Origin: Leishmania martiniquensis
Lineage: Eukaryota > Euglenozoa > Kinetoplastea > Trypanosomatida > Trypanosomatidae
DNA length: 64,000 nt
Direction of reading: 5' to 3'
NCBI RefSeq assembly: GCF_017916325.1
Contig: NC_090164.1
Location: 1,097,501 to 1,161,500, forward strand
Under the pieces are notes generated by a model. The model saw only the letters and a list, made by a program, of their open reading frames with translations. It was not told where the DNA came from and searched no databases. The position numbers were made by a program, and so were the translations under genes. This document shows positions 50,289 through 60,243 of the stretch, piece by piece (position 1 is the stretch's first letter; each line of letters opens with the position of its first letter).

Positions 50289-50507
50289 ATGAAAATAATA
50301 ACAGTCTTGAAGCACCGCGTGCGAGCACGCCTGGATCTCGCTCGAGCTCGGATGCAGATGCGAAATCTTCGCGATCACGAATTGATTGGGCGCTACTGCG
50401 GGCTGATGCTTTTCCCATTTGCCATCTACGTATGCGTTGGGCAAATGCACACGTACAGTGAGAGCCAAATACGCGATCGCATCATGAAGCAAAAAGGCAC
50501 ACCGTGA
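50289..50507 (+). CDS. Small single-TM basic protein, 72 aa
   Basis: The first ATG after a CT-rich tract gives a 72-residue protein. A basic amphipathic N-terminal helix (MKIITVLKHRVRARLDLARA) is followed by one hydrophobic segment (RYCGLMLFPFAIYVCVG), then a charged helix (SESQIRDRIMKQKG). The layout, small, basic, with one membrane helix, is typical of accessory subunits of mitochondrial inner-membrane complexes. No family was recognised. The frame extends upstream to a GTG (50202), but without an ATG. I infer a mitochondrial membrane role with low certainty. Confidence 0.6.
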   Translation: MKIITVLKHRVRARLDLARARMQMRNLRDHELIGRYCGLMLFPFAIYVCVGQMHTYSESQIRDRIMKQKGTP

Positions 50508-51426
50508 GTGGCCCGCGTGTCTCCGTGCATTTGCTGTGCAGCCCCTCGTTTCTTTCTCTCTCTCTGCACCTGGGTCCGCTGCGTTTCGGTGCACGTCAGA
50601 GAATAGCGGTGCTTGCGGTGCGAGGGATCGTGGACGGGGTGCACTTGGGTGTGCGGGTGTAGCCGTCATCGTGAGGCGAGGTGGAGATCGAGCGTCGCTT
50701 CCAGGCCTCCAACCCCTCCACGCATGTGCAGCAAAGACAGCATGAAAGGCTTTCATTCTGGAGCCTGTCATTATGAAGGACGCCGCTTCCGTTCCGGAAT
50801 GCGCGATCTGCAGGCTTTGCGCCCCTAGCCCTCTCCGCAAACGTGAAGGAATTCCTCCAGATTATCCTGGCGCACACGCCTCCATTACGGCCGTGTTCTC
50901 TCAGAAGCGAAGTGCGTGCTGCTTTTCTTTATCTCGCGCACTTCCCGGTTCGGGAGGCGATGCCCTGATTGCGCATTCTGCAAGAGGAGGAACGAAAGCG
51001 TGGCGCTGATGCTCCGTCGTATGCGGGCCTGGGAGGATTATTTTTTTCCGTTTCAGGTGTGGCCCTAAGGCGCTCAAGGAGCTGCTGCCCCCTCCCTCCC
51101 CCCTCATGTGCGCTGACTGGATCGCTCGATCTCTCCCGCTCCTTGACTTCTTGAGTACTTAATGATGGACACATAACCGGTGCAACATCGGTGCGTACGC
51201 GCACGCCAATCCAGCCCTTAAACACACACACACACACACAAACGCAGAAACGTTCGCCATTGTGCCACTACTCTTGCCGGCAACAGCACACACCCACACC
51301 CACACACTTACACCTATATAGTTATCTATAGTTGTACCGCTGGAGCCTTTGCGGCGATTGCCAGTGCGTTGGATCGCCTAGGAAACAGTGTGAGGCCGAC
51401 GAGAGCGCAAAGGTGAGCCGTGCAGG
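50508..51426. other. Intergenic region upstream of IFT56
   Basis: No supported gene. TC run 50554-50567, T run 51040-51048, (AC)n at 51222-51240. AG just before 51427 (GTGCAG) lies close to the ATG; an acceptor further upstream is also possible. Confidence 0.4.
51222..51240. repeat. (AC)n microsatellite
   Basis: Readable AC dinucleotide run between the small TM protein and IFT56. Confidence 0.9.
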
Positions 51427-53133
51427 ATGATCACCACGAGCGGTCGCGTCGTTCGCAAGGGTGGCAACGCTCCAAGTAGCCGGAGGGCTCCGCCGCCCAA
51501 GCAGACACCTCAGGAGCAAATCGAGGACGCATTGCAGGCGCGCGACTTCTCGAAGGCGACCACCATCTTAGAATTTTACAAGACAAGTGGACAAGGCCTC
51601 GGCGACCTATCGATTAACGAATGGCTCGCCTACAGCGCCTTCCACGCTAATGACATGGAGAAGGCCATTGAGGTCTACAAGGACATTCTCGCGTTGGAGG
51701 GCGCTGCACCGATCAACCACACATACCTGGGCTGCTGCTATTACGTGAACGGATCGTTTCAAGAGGCGGAGGAAAGTGCCTTACGCGGCCCCGAGTGCCC
51801 TCTTCAGACGCGACTGATGTTGCACATTGCACAGAAGACGCATAACGAGGAGAAACTCATGACCTATCACGGCAAGCTGCAGGACACGATCGAAGATCAG
51901 CTCTCACTAGCGGCGGCGCAGTACATTCGCAACCATTACACAGAGGCCATCGAGGCCTACAAGCCTATTCTTGCGCAGACGAGGGAATACAAAGCCCTCA
52001 ATGTATACGTGGCGATGTGCTACTTTAAGCTCGATTATTACGACGTGAGCGTCAGCGTGCTGAACGTGTACTTACAGACGTATACCAACAGTGCAGTAGC
52101 CATCAACCTCAAAGCTGCGAATCACTATCGCCTGTTCAACAGCAGGGCGGCTAAGAGCGAGCTGAAGCTGCTCATCGACCTTCAGCGCACCACCTACTAC
52201 GTTGAGACGGACATTGTGAAGCACAACCTGGTAGTCTTCAATAACGGCGAAGGCGCCCTCCAGGTTCTTCCCTCTCTCCTCGATGTTGGGATTCCAGAGG
52301 CACGACTGAACCTCGTCATCTACCACCTGCGTCATGAGCACATCAGCGAAGCCTATGAGCTCATGGCCGACGTGGAACCGCTGACTACACAGGAGTACAT
52401 CTTGAAGGCTGTTGTGAACGCCTATATGGGTCAAAACATGGACTCGCAGGAGCACCTCAAGGTGTGTAAAGAAATCTTCAACTATGTCGGCTCCTCGGCG
52501 AGCGACCGCGATACGATCCCTGGCCGGCAGTGCATGGCGTCGTACTTTTTTCTGCTGCGCGACTTCCCCAATGTGCTCATCTACTTGCGTTCCATCAAGC
52601 AGTACTTTAGCAAGGACGACACCTTTCTTTACCTGTACGGCATCGCGTGCGCTGGGAATGGCGAGTATGCGGAGGCGGAGCAGAGCCTGCTCGCTGTCAG
52701 CTCCGAAAAGATCAAGTCCGAGTTCAGTTACACGAGCTGGCTGGTACGGTCGCACATCATCAACAAACACCCCAAGATGGCGTGGGATATCTATCTGAAG
52801 AAGGAAATGGGCGAATCCATCGGCATTTTGCGACTCCTCGCGAATGACTGCTACCGCACCAGTGCCTTTTACTACGCAGCCAAGGCATTCGACGTTTTGG
52901 AGCGACTTGACAATGACCCCGAGTATGTGGAAGGCAAGAAGGGCGCTTGCATTGGCGTGTTTCAGCAGGTCTTCGCGAACGAGGAGCCGGCCGACTCTTT
53001 ATTCGACATCATGAAGCTGATTGAGGCAAGCTTGCAGCGGCACGCCGAGGACCCGCCATTGGCGCAACAGTTTTCGAGCATGCTGACAGTGATGAAGGAC
53101 TGGGCAAAAGAGGCGAAGCTGAAGCGCCGGTGA
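51427..53133 (+). CDS. IFT56: Intraflagellar transport protein IFT56 (TTC26 / DYF-13)
   Basis: The 568-aa product is a TPR superhelix throughout: a short basic lead, then [80 protein letters not shown], and late repeats [20 protein letters not shown] and [20 protein letters not shown]. The order of motifs and the length (about 550 aa) match TTC26/DYF-13, an IFT-B complex component needed for flagellum assembly and motility-protein import. The gene is complete, with GC-rich codon use like its neighbours, and sits inside the inverted-repeat island. Alternative: another TPR protein, unlikely given the co-linear match. Confidence 0.93.
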   Translation: MITTSGRVVRKGGNAPSSRRAPPPKQTPQEQIEDALQARDFSKATTILEFYKTSGQGLGDLSINEWLAYSAFHANDMEKAIEVYKDILALEGAAPINHTYLGCCYYVNGSFQEAEESALRGPECPLQTRLMLHIAQKTHNEEKLMTYHGKLQDTIEDQLSLAAAQYIRNHYTEAIEAYKPILAQTREYKALNVYVAMCYFKLDYYDVSVSVLNVYLQTYTNSAVAINLKAANHYRLFNSRAAKSELKLLIDLQRTTYYVETDIVKHNLVVFNNGEGALQVLPSLLDVGIPEARLNLVIYHLRHEHISEAYELMADVEPLTTQEYILKAVVNAYMGQNMDSQEHLKVCKEIFNYVGSSASDRDTIPGRQCMASYFFLLRDFPNVLIYLRSIKQYFSKDDTFLYLYGIACAGNGEYAEAEQSLLAVSSEKIKSEFSYTSWLVRSHIINKHPKMAWDIYLKKEMGESIGILRLLANDCYRTSAFYYAAKAFDVLERLDNDPEYVEGKKGACIGVFQQVFANEEPADSLFDIMKLIEASLQRHAEDPPLAQQFSSMLTVMKDWAKEAKLKRR

Positions 53134-54156
53134 GAGTGGGGGATTTGGTGCTCTTTTTTCGGTGGTGTCGGCGATTTTCTTTTGTGTATCGGTTTGCTGT
53201 GGTCGTCGGTGAACTCGCCAAACGTGAGGCAAAAAGCGTCTTAGACTTCGCCAGCACCTCGTTTTATGTAGTTCGATGCCTTTATTGCTCTTCTCCCCCA
53301 TTTATGTGTATGTTCTTTGCCTCTCGCTGAAGGTGTGACGCTGTTGTCGCGTTCGTTTTTCCTTCTCTTCTCTGTCCCTCTGCGCCTTCCATCCCGTGCG
53401 CCGGACTCCTCTCTTTCGTGCACACGCCACCACAGTGGCAGACATGTGCATACTGTGGGCGGCGCCTTCAGAGACAGTCGCACATACATAGAAAAAAAAT
53501 CGGGCCTGCACACCGTCTCGTGTCTATCTAGATGGGCATGTTGCGAATGGTCTGGTGTGCCTGTGGCCGCTAGTACGTGCATCTCGATGCTGGGCTTGAT
53601 CGGAACCAGTCGTTATGCACAGCTGCCAGGGGATACACTAGCCGATAGGCTCTCTCCAGCTGAATGCGATGGAGCCTGCTCAAGTCGCCGTAACCGTCGC
53701 TAATGATCTCTTCTGGCCTGGCGACAGGCAGAGGCCCACCATGAAAGCAGCTCACCCTCTCGGTGGGCATTTGCTCAAGAGCCCTCATATGCCGTGAGAG
53801 ACAGACGAGGACACGAAGTCGTCGACAGCGAACCGCATACACAACCCGGCACCCTTCCTTTGCCCCCGCTAATCCTCTTCGTGTCCTCCCTTGGTCAAAC
53901 GTGCCGTCGAGAAGAACACGCTTGCCGACGCATGAACAGCAATGCGCATATGCGAACGCTGCGTAACGTCCGCCGCCTCTGCTAACTGCTGCACCACTCT
54001 GGCACTTTTGCCTCCCCCTTTACCGACCCCGAAGTGCGGCAAGAGCGGAGACTGGTCGGTACCCACTTGGACAAAACACGGGAGCCTCCACGAGTTTTCC
54101 GGCGCTAACGAAACAGAGCTGCTACCCAAACGAAAAAGGCGAAGAGTCGATAGCCG
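53134..54156. other. Intergenic region holding an antisense gene relic
   Basis: 3'UTR of IFT56 to about 53500 (T-rich 53345-53370). The part at 53570-54130 carries protein-like sequence on the minus strand, described separately. A clear acceptor for the protease gene was not found. Confidence 0.45.
53570..54130 (-). pseudogene. Antisense relic of an unrecognised gene, broken by frameshift and stop
   Basis: On the minus strand, codons 54130 to 53869 encode a coherent GC3-biased stretch (SLAPENSWRLPCFVQVG, then DQSPLLPHFGVGKGGG, ending TARLTKGGHEED and a stop). A second frame at 53838-53790 gives MRFAVDDFVSSSVSHG. A third, 53813-53570, continues with RALEQMPTERVSCFHGG and DLSRLHRIQLERAYRLVYPL to a stop. 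The three pieces run end to end in one direction, which suggests a single gene decayed by small indels. Family unknown. It is the only convincing antisense coding trace in the island. Confidence 0.4.
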
Positions 54157-54771
54157 ATGAAGCCGCATGGACTCGCCGCAGTTCCGTCCATTGCGCAGCC
54201 TTCGCTGCTGCTTACTCGCTCCATTTGCGCCCTTTACTGGAAAGACGCGTTTCTCGGCAGCTGCGTCGCCATCGCCCCGCGCATTGTGATCTCGGCAGGA
54301 CATCACTACAATGCGTCCCGCGACGATGTCGGGGACTTTAGCGTGCTGACACGGCCAGGGCACTGGGCGGCGGTCGAGTACGCGTCAAAGGATAGCATCT
54401 ATGACGTTGTGGTATTCTGGCTCTGCGAAGAAGTCGCGGCGTATACGGGGCTCCGAGGATATCTGCCGGCGGTGGGGGCGCAGGTGGCGACCGTGTGGTT
54501 GTCCCCAAAGCCGCCACATGATGCGATTGTATCGCCAGGCGTCGTGATTGAGAGCGAGTCTGAGAATTGCGTGGCGCGTGGCACGGTGAGTACGACCGGA
54601 TCGAGCGGAGCGCCTGTCGTGGACGTCTTCGGCGAGCACATCGTCGGTCTTCACCTCACGTCCAACACGCGAGATGGCTCGCGTGTGTCTGGCTTCATAC
54701 CCTCTCGCAAACTGATTTCCCTTTTTGCCGAAATGTGGGTCGAGCACGCTCGTGTATCGCCTGCAACATAG
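54157..54771 (+). CDS. Small trypsin-fold serine protease-like protein, 204 aa
   Basis: The product shows a chymotrypsin/trypsin-2 style triad. The histidine lies in IVISAGHHYN (H49 or H50), the aspartate in IYDVVVFWL (D83), and the nucleophile in TTGSSGAPVVD (S150, the G-x-S-G-x-P box). Beta-strand spacing fits a compact two-barrel protease without the disulphides of secreted enzymes. No signal peptide is visible: the N-terminus MKPHGLAAVPSIAQPSLLL is only mildly hydrophobic. Small intracellular trypsin-like proteins of this sort occur in trypanosomatids and bacteria. Substrate and role are unknown. All triad residues are present, so activity is plausible. Confidence 0.8.
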   Translation: MKPHGLAAVPSIAQPSLLLTRSICALYWKDAFLGSCVAIAPRIVISAGHHYNASRDDVGDFSVLTRPGHWAAVEYASKDSIYDVVVFWLCEEVAAYTGLRGYLPAVGAQVATVWLSPKPPHDAIVSPGVVIESESENCVARGTVSTTGSSGAPVVDVFGEHIVGLHLTSNTRDGSRVSGFIPSRKLISLFAEMWVEHARVSPAT

Positions 54772-55389
54772 ACTCCAACAGTGCGGACCCCATGCGGATG
54801 GCTACACACCCTTCCATTCTTTTCTCTGCCGCGATGCACAGACACTTCTTCGCGAGTTGGTGGTGGTGCGTTCCATCGGATGGGCTACACAATACGCACT
54901 CCCTGCGAACGCGTGTGCTTGCTTACGTTCTTCGCGCCCTCGCATGTGCCGCGCTGATTTGTGAAGCAAAAAAAACTACCGAAAGCAGCAAAGGAGTGTC
55001 TTCGCATGACCGTTTCGTCGTATGTTGTCACTCCGGCGGAGGCGCCCTCAGTGAGGAGAAGTGTGGGCAGTCGGACGGAGCACAGGAAGGAAGCTGTCGC
55101 CGACTCCCTCTTTCATTACACTCCCTTCTCCCACCTAATTCCACGATCTCCGTGGCTGCTCTGCGTCATGTTCACCTCTCTGCCCTCTACTGGGCACGGC
55201 AACTCGGCGACCACCCACGATGCCCTCCTCACACTGACTTGAACGAGCCGTCCCACCCCTTCACTCGCTTTTGACCTTTCCTTCTTCGGTGCAAAATATC
55301 TTCAACAGTGGACTTGGCAGCAGTACATTGCTTGTCTCTTTGCTTATTTGCGTCCTTGCGTGACAGCGTAATCACACGCGGTGAGGTGC
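54772..55389. other. Intergenic region upstream of the mitoferrin-like carrier
   Basis: No supported gene. CT-rich stretch 55110-55150 and TTTGACCTTTCCTTCTTCGG at 55269-55288, then several AG sites (CAACAG 55304-55309; CAGCAG) before the ATG at 55390. Confidence 0.45.
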
Positions 55390-56247
55390 ATGTCCGACAC
55401 CTCTTCCTCCACCTCCGCGGCCGAGCATGCTGCGCTTCAATTCTCATTGGTAGAGCTCGCAGCAGGCGGAGCTGCGGGCTTCGCGGAGCACTTCGTGATG
55501 TTCCCCTGTGACACGATCAAGACGCGTATGCAGGGCGGACCTGCGCGGAGTATTCGACACGTCGTGAGGCACGTCTGGAATCACGAGCGGCTAACGCATC
55601 TCTATCGCGGCTGCGTGCCGGTGCTCGTCTCAGCGGTTCCAGCGCACGGTGCGTACTTCAGCGTGTACGAGGCGCTCAAACGTTTGTTTGGTGAGGACAC
55701 CAATGTTGCAATTGCCGCAGCCGCGTCGTTTGCAACGGTCGCGCACGACACAGTGTCAACGCCGTTTGATGTGGTAAAGCAGCGCATGCAAATGGACCAA
55801 CGCCGCTGCTTCACGACCTCGGTGGAGTGTGCCAGGCGAATCGTGCAAAGAGAAGGCATTGGAGCCCTTTTTGCTTCTTTGCCAACAACGGTGGTGATGA
55901 ATATCCCTCACTTCTCAGCTTATTGGCTCGCTTACGAGGGTTTCCTTGCATCCCGCGGGCAGGGCAGCGTGCGCCACCGCGAAGAAGAGGCGACGGGAGA
56001 CTATATGGCCGCCGGCTTCGTGGCAGGTGCGTGCGCCGCCGTTGTCTCATTCCCCTTTGACACGGTCAAGACACATCTTCAGCTTGGCTGCGCGCTCGGC
56101 TTCCGTCACACACTAAGTGAGCTGATCCGGCGACGGGGAATTCGCGGCGTCTTCTCTGGTGTTGTACCACGCATCCTCTACACAGCCCCCTCTGGTGCCA
56201 TCATGATGGTCACCTATGAAACCGTAAAGAACGCGCTCGCGTTATAG
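55390..56247 (+). CDS. Mitoferrin-like mitochondrial carrier (iron importer), 285 aa
   Basis: Three tandem carrier repeats show the signature P-x-(D/E)-x-x-(K/R): FPCDTIKTRMQ (P39-R46), TPFDVVKQRMQ (P125) and FPFDTVKTHLQ (P222). The third has His where Arg is usual. The opening LAAGGAAGFAEHFVMFPCDTIKTRMQ pattern, the AHGAYFSVYE segment and VVMNIP (Met-Asn of helix 4) are hallmarks of mitoferrin/Mrs3-4, which import iron into mitochondria for Fe-S cluster and haem synthesis. Length is normal. Leishmania has a known mitoferrin (MIT1) important for parasite growth; this is either that gene or a close relative. It is the last gene before the right inverted repeat. Confidence 0.9.
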   Translation: MSDTSSSTSAAEHAALQFSLVELAAGGAAGFAEHFVMFPCDTIKTRMQGGPARSIRHVVRHVWNHERLTHLYRGCVPVLVSAVPAHGAYFSVYEALKRLFGEDTNVAIAAAASFATVAHDTVSTPFDVVKQRMQMDQRRCFTTSVECARRIVQREGIGALFASLPTTVVMNIPHFSAYWLAYEGFLASRGQGSVRHREEEATGDYMAAGFVAGACAAVVSFPFDTVKTHLQLGCALGFRHTLSELIRRRGIRGVFSGVVPRILYTAPSGAIMMVTYETVKNALAL

Positions 56248-56596
56248 AGGGGTATCCTGTGAGGGCCGTCGGTGGCAAGGTAAGCGTATACATCAAGGGG
56301 AAGCGAAGCTCGTGGAGTAGTCAGCTCCCGCTTCTGTCCCCATCGACTCGCGATACAACAAACAGGGCTCGTGCTTAGATGGTGAAGTTGGGGATCTTTC
56401 CAACCACAAACGCGACAGCAACGAAAAAAACAACTCTTCGGCACGCGCCACTCGTTGGAGAGGGCCGCTATGCAGTATCCCCATTACCGCCGTCTCTTTG
56501 CTTAAAAACATTTTTTCTTTTTCCTCCCTTACCGTTAAGGGATTCACACATTCACCTTTGACCGGGCGTACCATTTAAGCAAAGAAATGATCGTTT
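56248..56596. other. Intergenic region between the carrier gene and the right repeat
   Basis: 3'UTR-like; A run at 56425-56433 and T-rich 56509-56526. No gene supported. Confidence 0.5.
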
Positions 56597-57370
56597 CTTT
56601 CAGCGGCCCCACCAGACAACGAACACCTCAACAGACATACGCACCCAAGCACGGCTTCCCTACCTCTGTTGCACCACGACTGCATCCTGGTCATGCAAGG
56701 CGAGCCGTCCTGCCGGCGAGCCAGGCCGTGCGTCTCAGCAGCCATTCCCAGTCCTCCCCGAGCGGTCTTTGCATACGTGCTTGGGCGACCAGCGCCAGAC
56801 GGAGCTGGGCGAGCTGCGCATGCCTGGCTACGAGCAGGCCGCGCTCATGAGGACGCTGCGCGGCCGCGGAAGCGGCGGCGGCTGTCGCCGGGGTAACGGG
56901 GGGGGCTACGTGCATGCAGGATGAGCCCAAGAGGGAGGTCGGCCGGCTCCATGTCAAAGCCCGTGGCCCTGCAGCATGCTTGCTTGCCATGCATCCCCCC
57001 TCCAGTCGCTTACAGCTGCGACATCCCATCACATGGTGCGGGGGCTCCCGACGCTCGAGTCTGGAGGTCTCGATGGTGCATGCCGGGCTGCTCTCGTCGT
57101 ACCCCCCCCGGCGTTTGGGTCGCATCGGCCCCGTCGGTCAGATGTTGGGGATGCCGCGCGCCTAGTACACATGCACTCCAGGGCTGATCGGTGTGCATCT
57201 CTTCCCGCCTTGCTCGTCCATCACTATTGCTCTGCTGACCCCTGCGCGCCTTGTTTCGATGCGCCACACCATGCTAGCGGCTCTTGGCAGCGCGCACACA
57301 CATACACAGGGCTCGCCTTCTCGCATCTTGGGTCCTGTCCCAGGACAGCGTTGTTGTGTAGGGGAGTGGC

Positions 57371-57385
57371 GGGTTAGGGTTAGGG
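57371..57385 (+). repeat. Interstitial telomeric repeat (2.5 units, G-rich strand pointing right)
   Basis: GGGTTAGGGTTAGGG on the + strand, flanked by further Gs. The G-rich strand runs towards higher coordinates, away from the 11-kb island and opposite in direction to the copy at 44783-44797. Confidence 0.95.
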
Positions 57386-57706
57386 GGGGCTCGCTGTCTT
57401 CACCTCCAGCTCCCGCCGATGTCACCGCGGGCGTCCTGTCGAGGCGCGCCCGCGTGTGTCGCCGGAGGGTAGGACGCTGTCCGTGAGTCTGCGGTACCCG
57501 GGGCATCCCGCCTTCTCTTACATCCGAGCATCTCCGGCAAGCGTTGGGGTGCCGAGCGTAAGGGGGGCCCGCGGACAGACATGCGCCTGCGCACCGGGAG
57601 CTCAAGGCGTGCACCTCTGCAGAGGGCACAGAGGAGGTGCAGCAGGCACCTGACCAGGAGAGGCCCGTGCAGCGCGGGTGAGATGCGCGCTATCAGACCG
57701 CTGCGT

Positions 57707-57783
57707 GCACGATCGTTGGCGCAGCACGAGATGCGCTTCGAGGGTCGAGCGATCCGAGAATCTCTCGCGCGGCACATCGGGCA
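57707..57783 (-). pseudogene. Frameshifted zinc-finger remnant in the right repeat
   Basis: Mirror image of 44385-44461, with the same Cys/Cys, Phe, Leu, His and Cys codons and the same frameshift. The break therefore predates the duplication, or both copies have been homogenised. Confidence 0.4.
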
Positions 57784-58106
57784 CAGTGCCCAACCTGCCG
57801 CTGTCCGTGTCAGCGCGCGGGGGCACCCCAACGCCAGAGGGAGCCGTAGGCGGCACACCACCTGCACTCCATGCCGCCACTACCAGCCGCACACCATTAC
57901 AGGGATCCACAGGCGTGACTGGTGCAGGTGCAAGGCTGGGCGAGGATAATCTCCTGCCATTAGCGTACGCTCGACAGCCTGGACCTTCTGGTGTGGGAGG
58001 CTTTGCCGGCAGCAAAGCGTGACCTTAGCCTGCCGCCTCGCGCGTCGCGGCGCCGCCTGATGCCGGCCTGACGTGATAGACCGGTGATCAGGCCTCAGAT
58101 AATGAG

Positions 58107-59664
58107 TGCAACTGCTGCAGTCATGGACGGCCGTGATTGAACGGCAGATGTGCCAAACACCTCCGTCTCGCCGCTTGTTTTTCTTGGTCTGATGGACGTT
58201 GGATGGGTTAGGGGCCGGTAGATGGGAAGCAAAAGGTTCCCCTGATTCGAGCCTCTTTCACGACGGTTTACTTTTTTTCATGTCGGCTATGGGCCTACAG
58301 TGAGCGTCATGGTGAGGGAGCTTTATACGGGAACTCTAGCGACACGAGACTAAGCATCTGCTGATGGGGCTGCTGCGTTTTTGGGCTGACGAAGAATGTT
58401 TTCTCATCTGCTTCCTGAGCCTCTAATCTGCCATTAGAGCCAGGGACAAGTGGGTGCTTCATCACGCTCCTTTGTGGTCGAGGAGAGTATTTCGCTTGCT
58501 CTCTAATGCCGTGGGGTCCGTATGATACCCTTGCTTGCGTCGCACCGGAACCGCATGCAAGAGCGCGTACACGAGCTCAACGGGACTGGAGGCTTCTTTG
58601 TTTTTAGCTGGCTCTTTTCGTGCCGAAAGTCCTCATGCTCTTTTCTCGGTATGGCCGTGGTGAACGCGCGACGGCTGAGTATGTAAACATTGTGTGTGCG
58701 CACCGAGTGCCGACGGGGCTGATGTCTTCATACCCATTTAAGGGCAACCGAGGCTTTCCCCATTTTCGGGATCCGTCATGTAGACTACCCGCGCAAAGAC
58801 ACGATAGTCGGCGTTTTCTCGCAACTACGGAGAGACACAAGTCGGCGTGACATAGCGGATGACCGGTGCCGTGCGGCAATGCATACGCGCTTGAGTGCAT
58901 GTATTCCATGCGAGAAGCGCATGCGACAAGGCAGCAAGCGCCCATTATCGTGTGTTGGGGCGCTGTGGCGATGGAATCCTCGGCCTGTTGGTTCCGCGGC
59001 CCGTTTTCTCTTTGCCTGCTCCTTTTATATGGGAAGGTGCGTCTTGGCGCTTGGGGAATGAGAAGAGAGCGCTCTTTGATCCGCCCGTGCGAAGGCATGA
59101 GCGATGGTTCGGTGTGCGTTTGTGTCTGCTGGCTGGCACACCACTGCGGGTCATTAGCGGTTTGGCTTGAGACGGCGAGTGAGAGATCGTTCAGTGTGTC
59201 GGTGGCAGCGCCGCCTTCTCGCCAATCCTTCACAGGAAACTAAAAGAAAAACAGAGGCTGCACATTTGCTTGCGTGAAGACCGGTGCGTTCACGCGATGC
59301 GTCGTGTTTCAAAGGAGTGAGGCGAGTTTCATGCGCGCTGCAGTGAGCTGAAGTGCTTTGATGCCACTACGTATGTGGTATTCCGCACGTGCGATACCAT
59401 ATTGGCGTACCGGTTTATTGCTACTATTTACCATGGTACTTTGACTTCGCAGTCGGCTTGATGGTAGACTCTCCCATCTCCTCCCCGAACCTCTTCCTCC
59501 TGTATATGCTCTCATGTGGGCTCATACACTTCATCAGCTTTTTTTTCCTGCTGTTGCTCATCTCTTTTCTTGTGTGACTCCCATGTCACCGTCTCAGCTT
59601 CGCTTGCGAAGCTCGCAGGTAGTGGAGGGCGCAACAGAAGACCTTCGATGCCGGTGCACTCGTG
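58107..59664. other. Intergenic region after the right repeat
   Basis: No supported gene. T run 58271-58278. Several open frames on both strands show no family signal. T-rich 59529-59540 and 59565-59575 precede AG-containing sequence (CGCAG near 59616-59620), possible acceptors for the gene at 59665. Confidence 0.4.
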
Positions 59665-60243
59665 ATGAGTGGTTCTTTAGCATTGCGAAAGCTTCTCTTT
59701 GACGGAGGCGACCAGGAAGATGTAAACCGGCGCGGGTACCACTATGCTGGTGCTTACGCGCCGCTTCTCCACCCCGTCGCGGTGCTGCAGCCTGCCGCAG
59801 TGCTTCCCAAGAGCGGTCTTCCCTTCGCTTTCCTATGTCTCTTCTCTTCTTTTTCGACGTGTCTCACAATGAGGGTGCGAAACAAAGAGAAATGGTGGAT
59901 GGGCATGTTTGCTATCTGCGTCGTTTACTACAGTAGCGTGAAGGCGCACAGGGTGGATAACGGACTTGTGGGCCATCAGAGCGGCTTTTTTGCTGCTGGC
60001 ATGGGCGCCGTCGGATGTGTGGCGCGGCTGATGGCCAAAAGCGGCTCTATTCGCAAGAACTTGGGTGCACTTGGTCTCTTCAGTGGGCTGCTATGGTACG
60101 AAATCGGCCGCTTTCACCTTTGGATGGAGCACGTCACAGAGTTCCGCCGTAGGGTGACGCCGGAGCGGTCGTACGATTTGCTCGGTGAGTACGTTCCGCA
60201 GTCGCTTGAGGCTGCGTTCCTTCCCTATCGCGATGCTAGGTAG
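59665..60243 (+). CDS. Small multi-pass membrane protein, 192 aa
   Basis: ATG at 59665 after a T-rich stretch. About four hydrophobic segments are visible: FAFLCLFSSFSTCLTM (~55-70), WMGMFAICVVYYSSV (~78-92), SGFFAAGMGAVGCVARLM (~106-123) and LGALGLFSGLLWYEIGRF (~133-150). They are separated by short basic loops (MRVRNKEKW, KSGSIRKN). The C-terminus is soluble (TPERSYDLLGEYVPQ). The loop pattern resembles small mitochondrial inner-membrane or translocase-like proteins, but no family was recognised. The first ~45 residues are loosely basic and could hold a targeting signal. Confidence 0.78.
   Translation: MSGSLALRKLLFDGGDQEDVNRRGYHYAGAYAPLLHPVAVLQPAAVLPKSGLPFAFLCLFSSFSTCLTMRVRNKEKWWMGMFAICVVYYSSVKAHRVDNGLVGHQSGFFAAGMGAVGCVARLMAKSGSIRKNLGALGLFSGLLWYEIGRFHLWMEHVTEFRRRVTPERSYDLLGEYVPQSLEAAFLPYRDAR

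Larger units (their letters stand above)
56597..58106. repeat. Right copy of the 1.5-kb inverted repeat
   Basis: Reverse complement of 44062-45573, about 99.9% alike by eye, two bases shorter owing to one fewer GT unit. It contains the same telomeric tract (57371-57385) and the same zinc-finger relic on the minus strand (57707-57783). The outer boundary (…CAGATAATGAG, 58106) is sharp. Open frames within it mirror those of the left copy and are not called as genes. Confidence 0.95.

Noticed and set aside
53869..54130. P-loop (Walker A) in the antisense relic (GVGKGGGKS)
   Set aside because: The spacing does not fit G-x4-G-K-(S/T); the Gly-Lys-rich run is not evidence for an NTPase.
58604..59233. 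209-codon minus-strand frame
   Set aside because: Antisense, no motif, composition like translated UTR.
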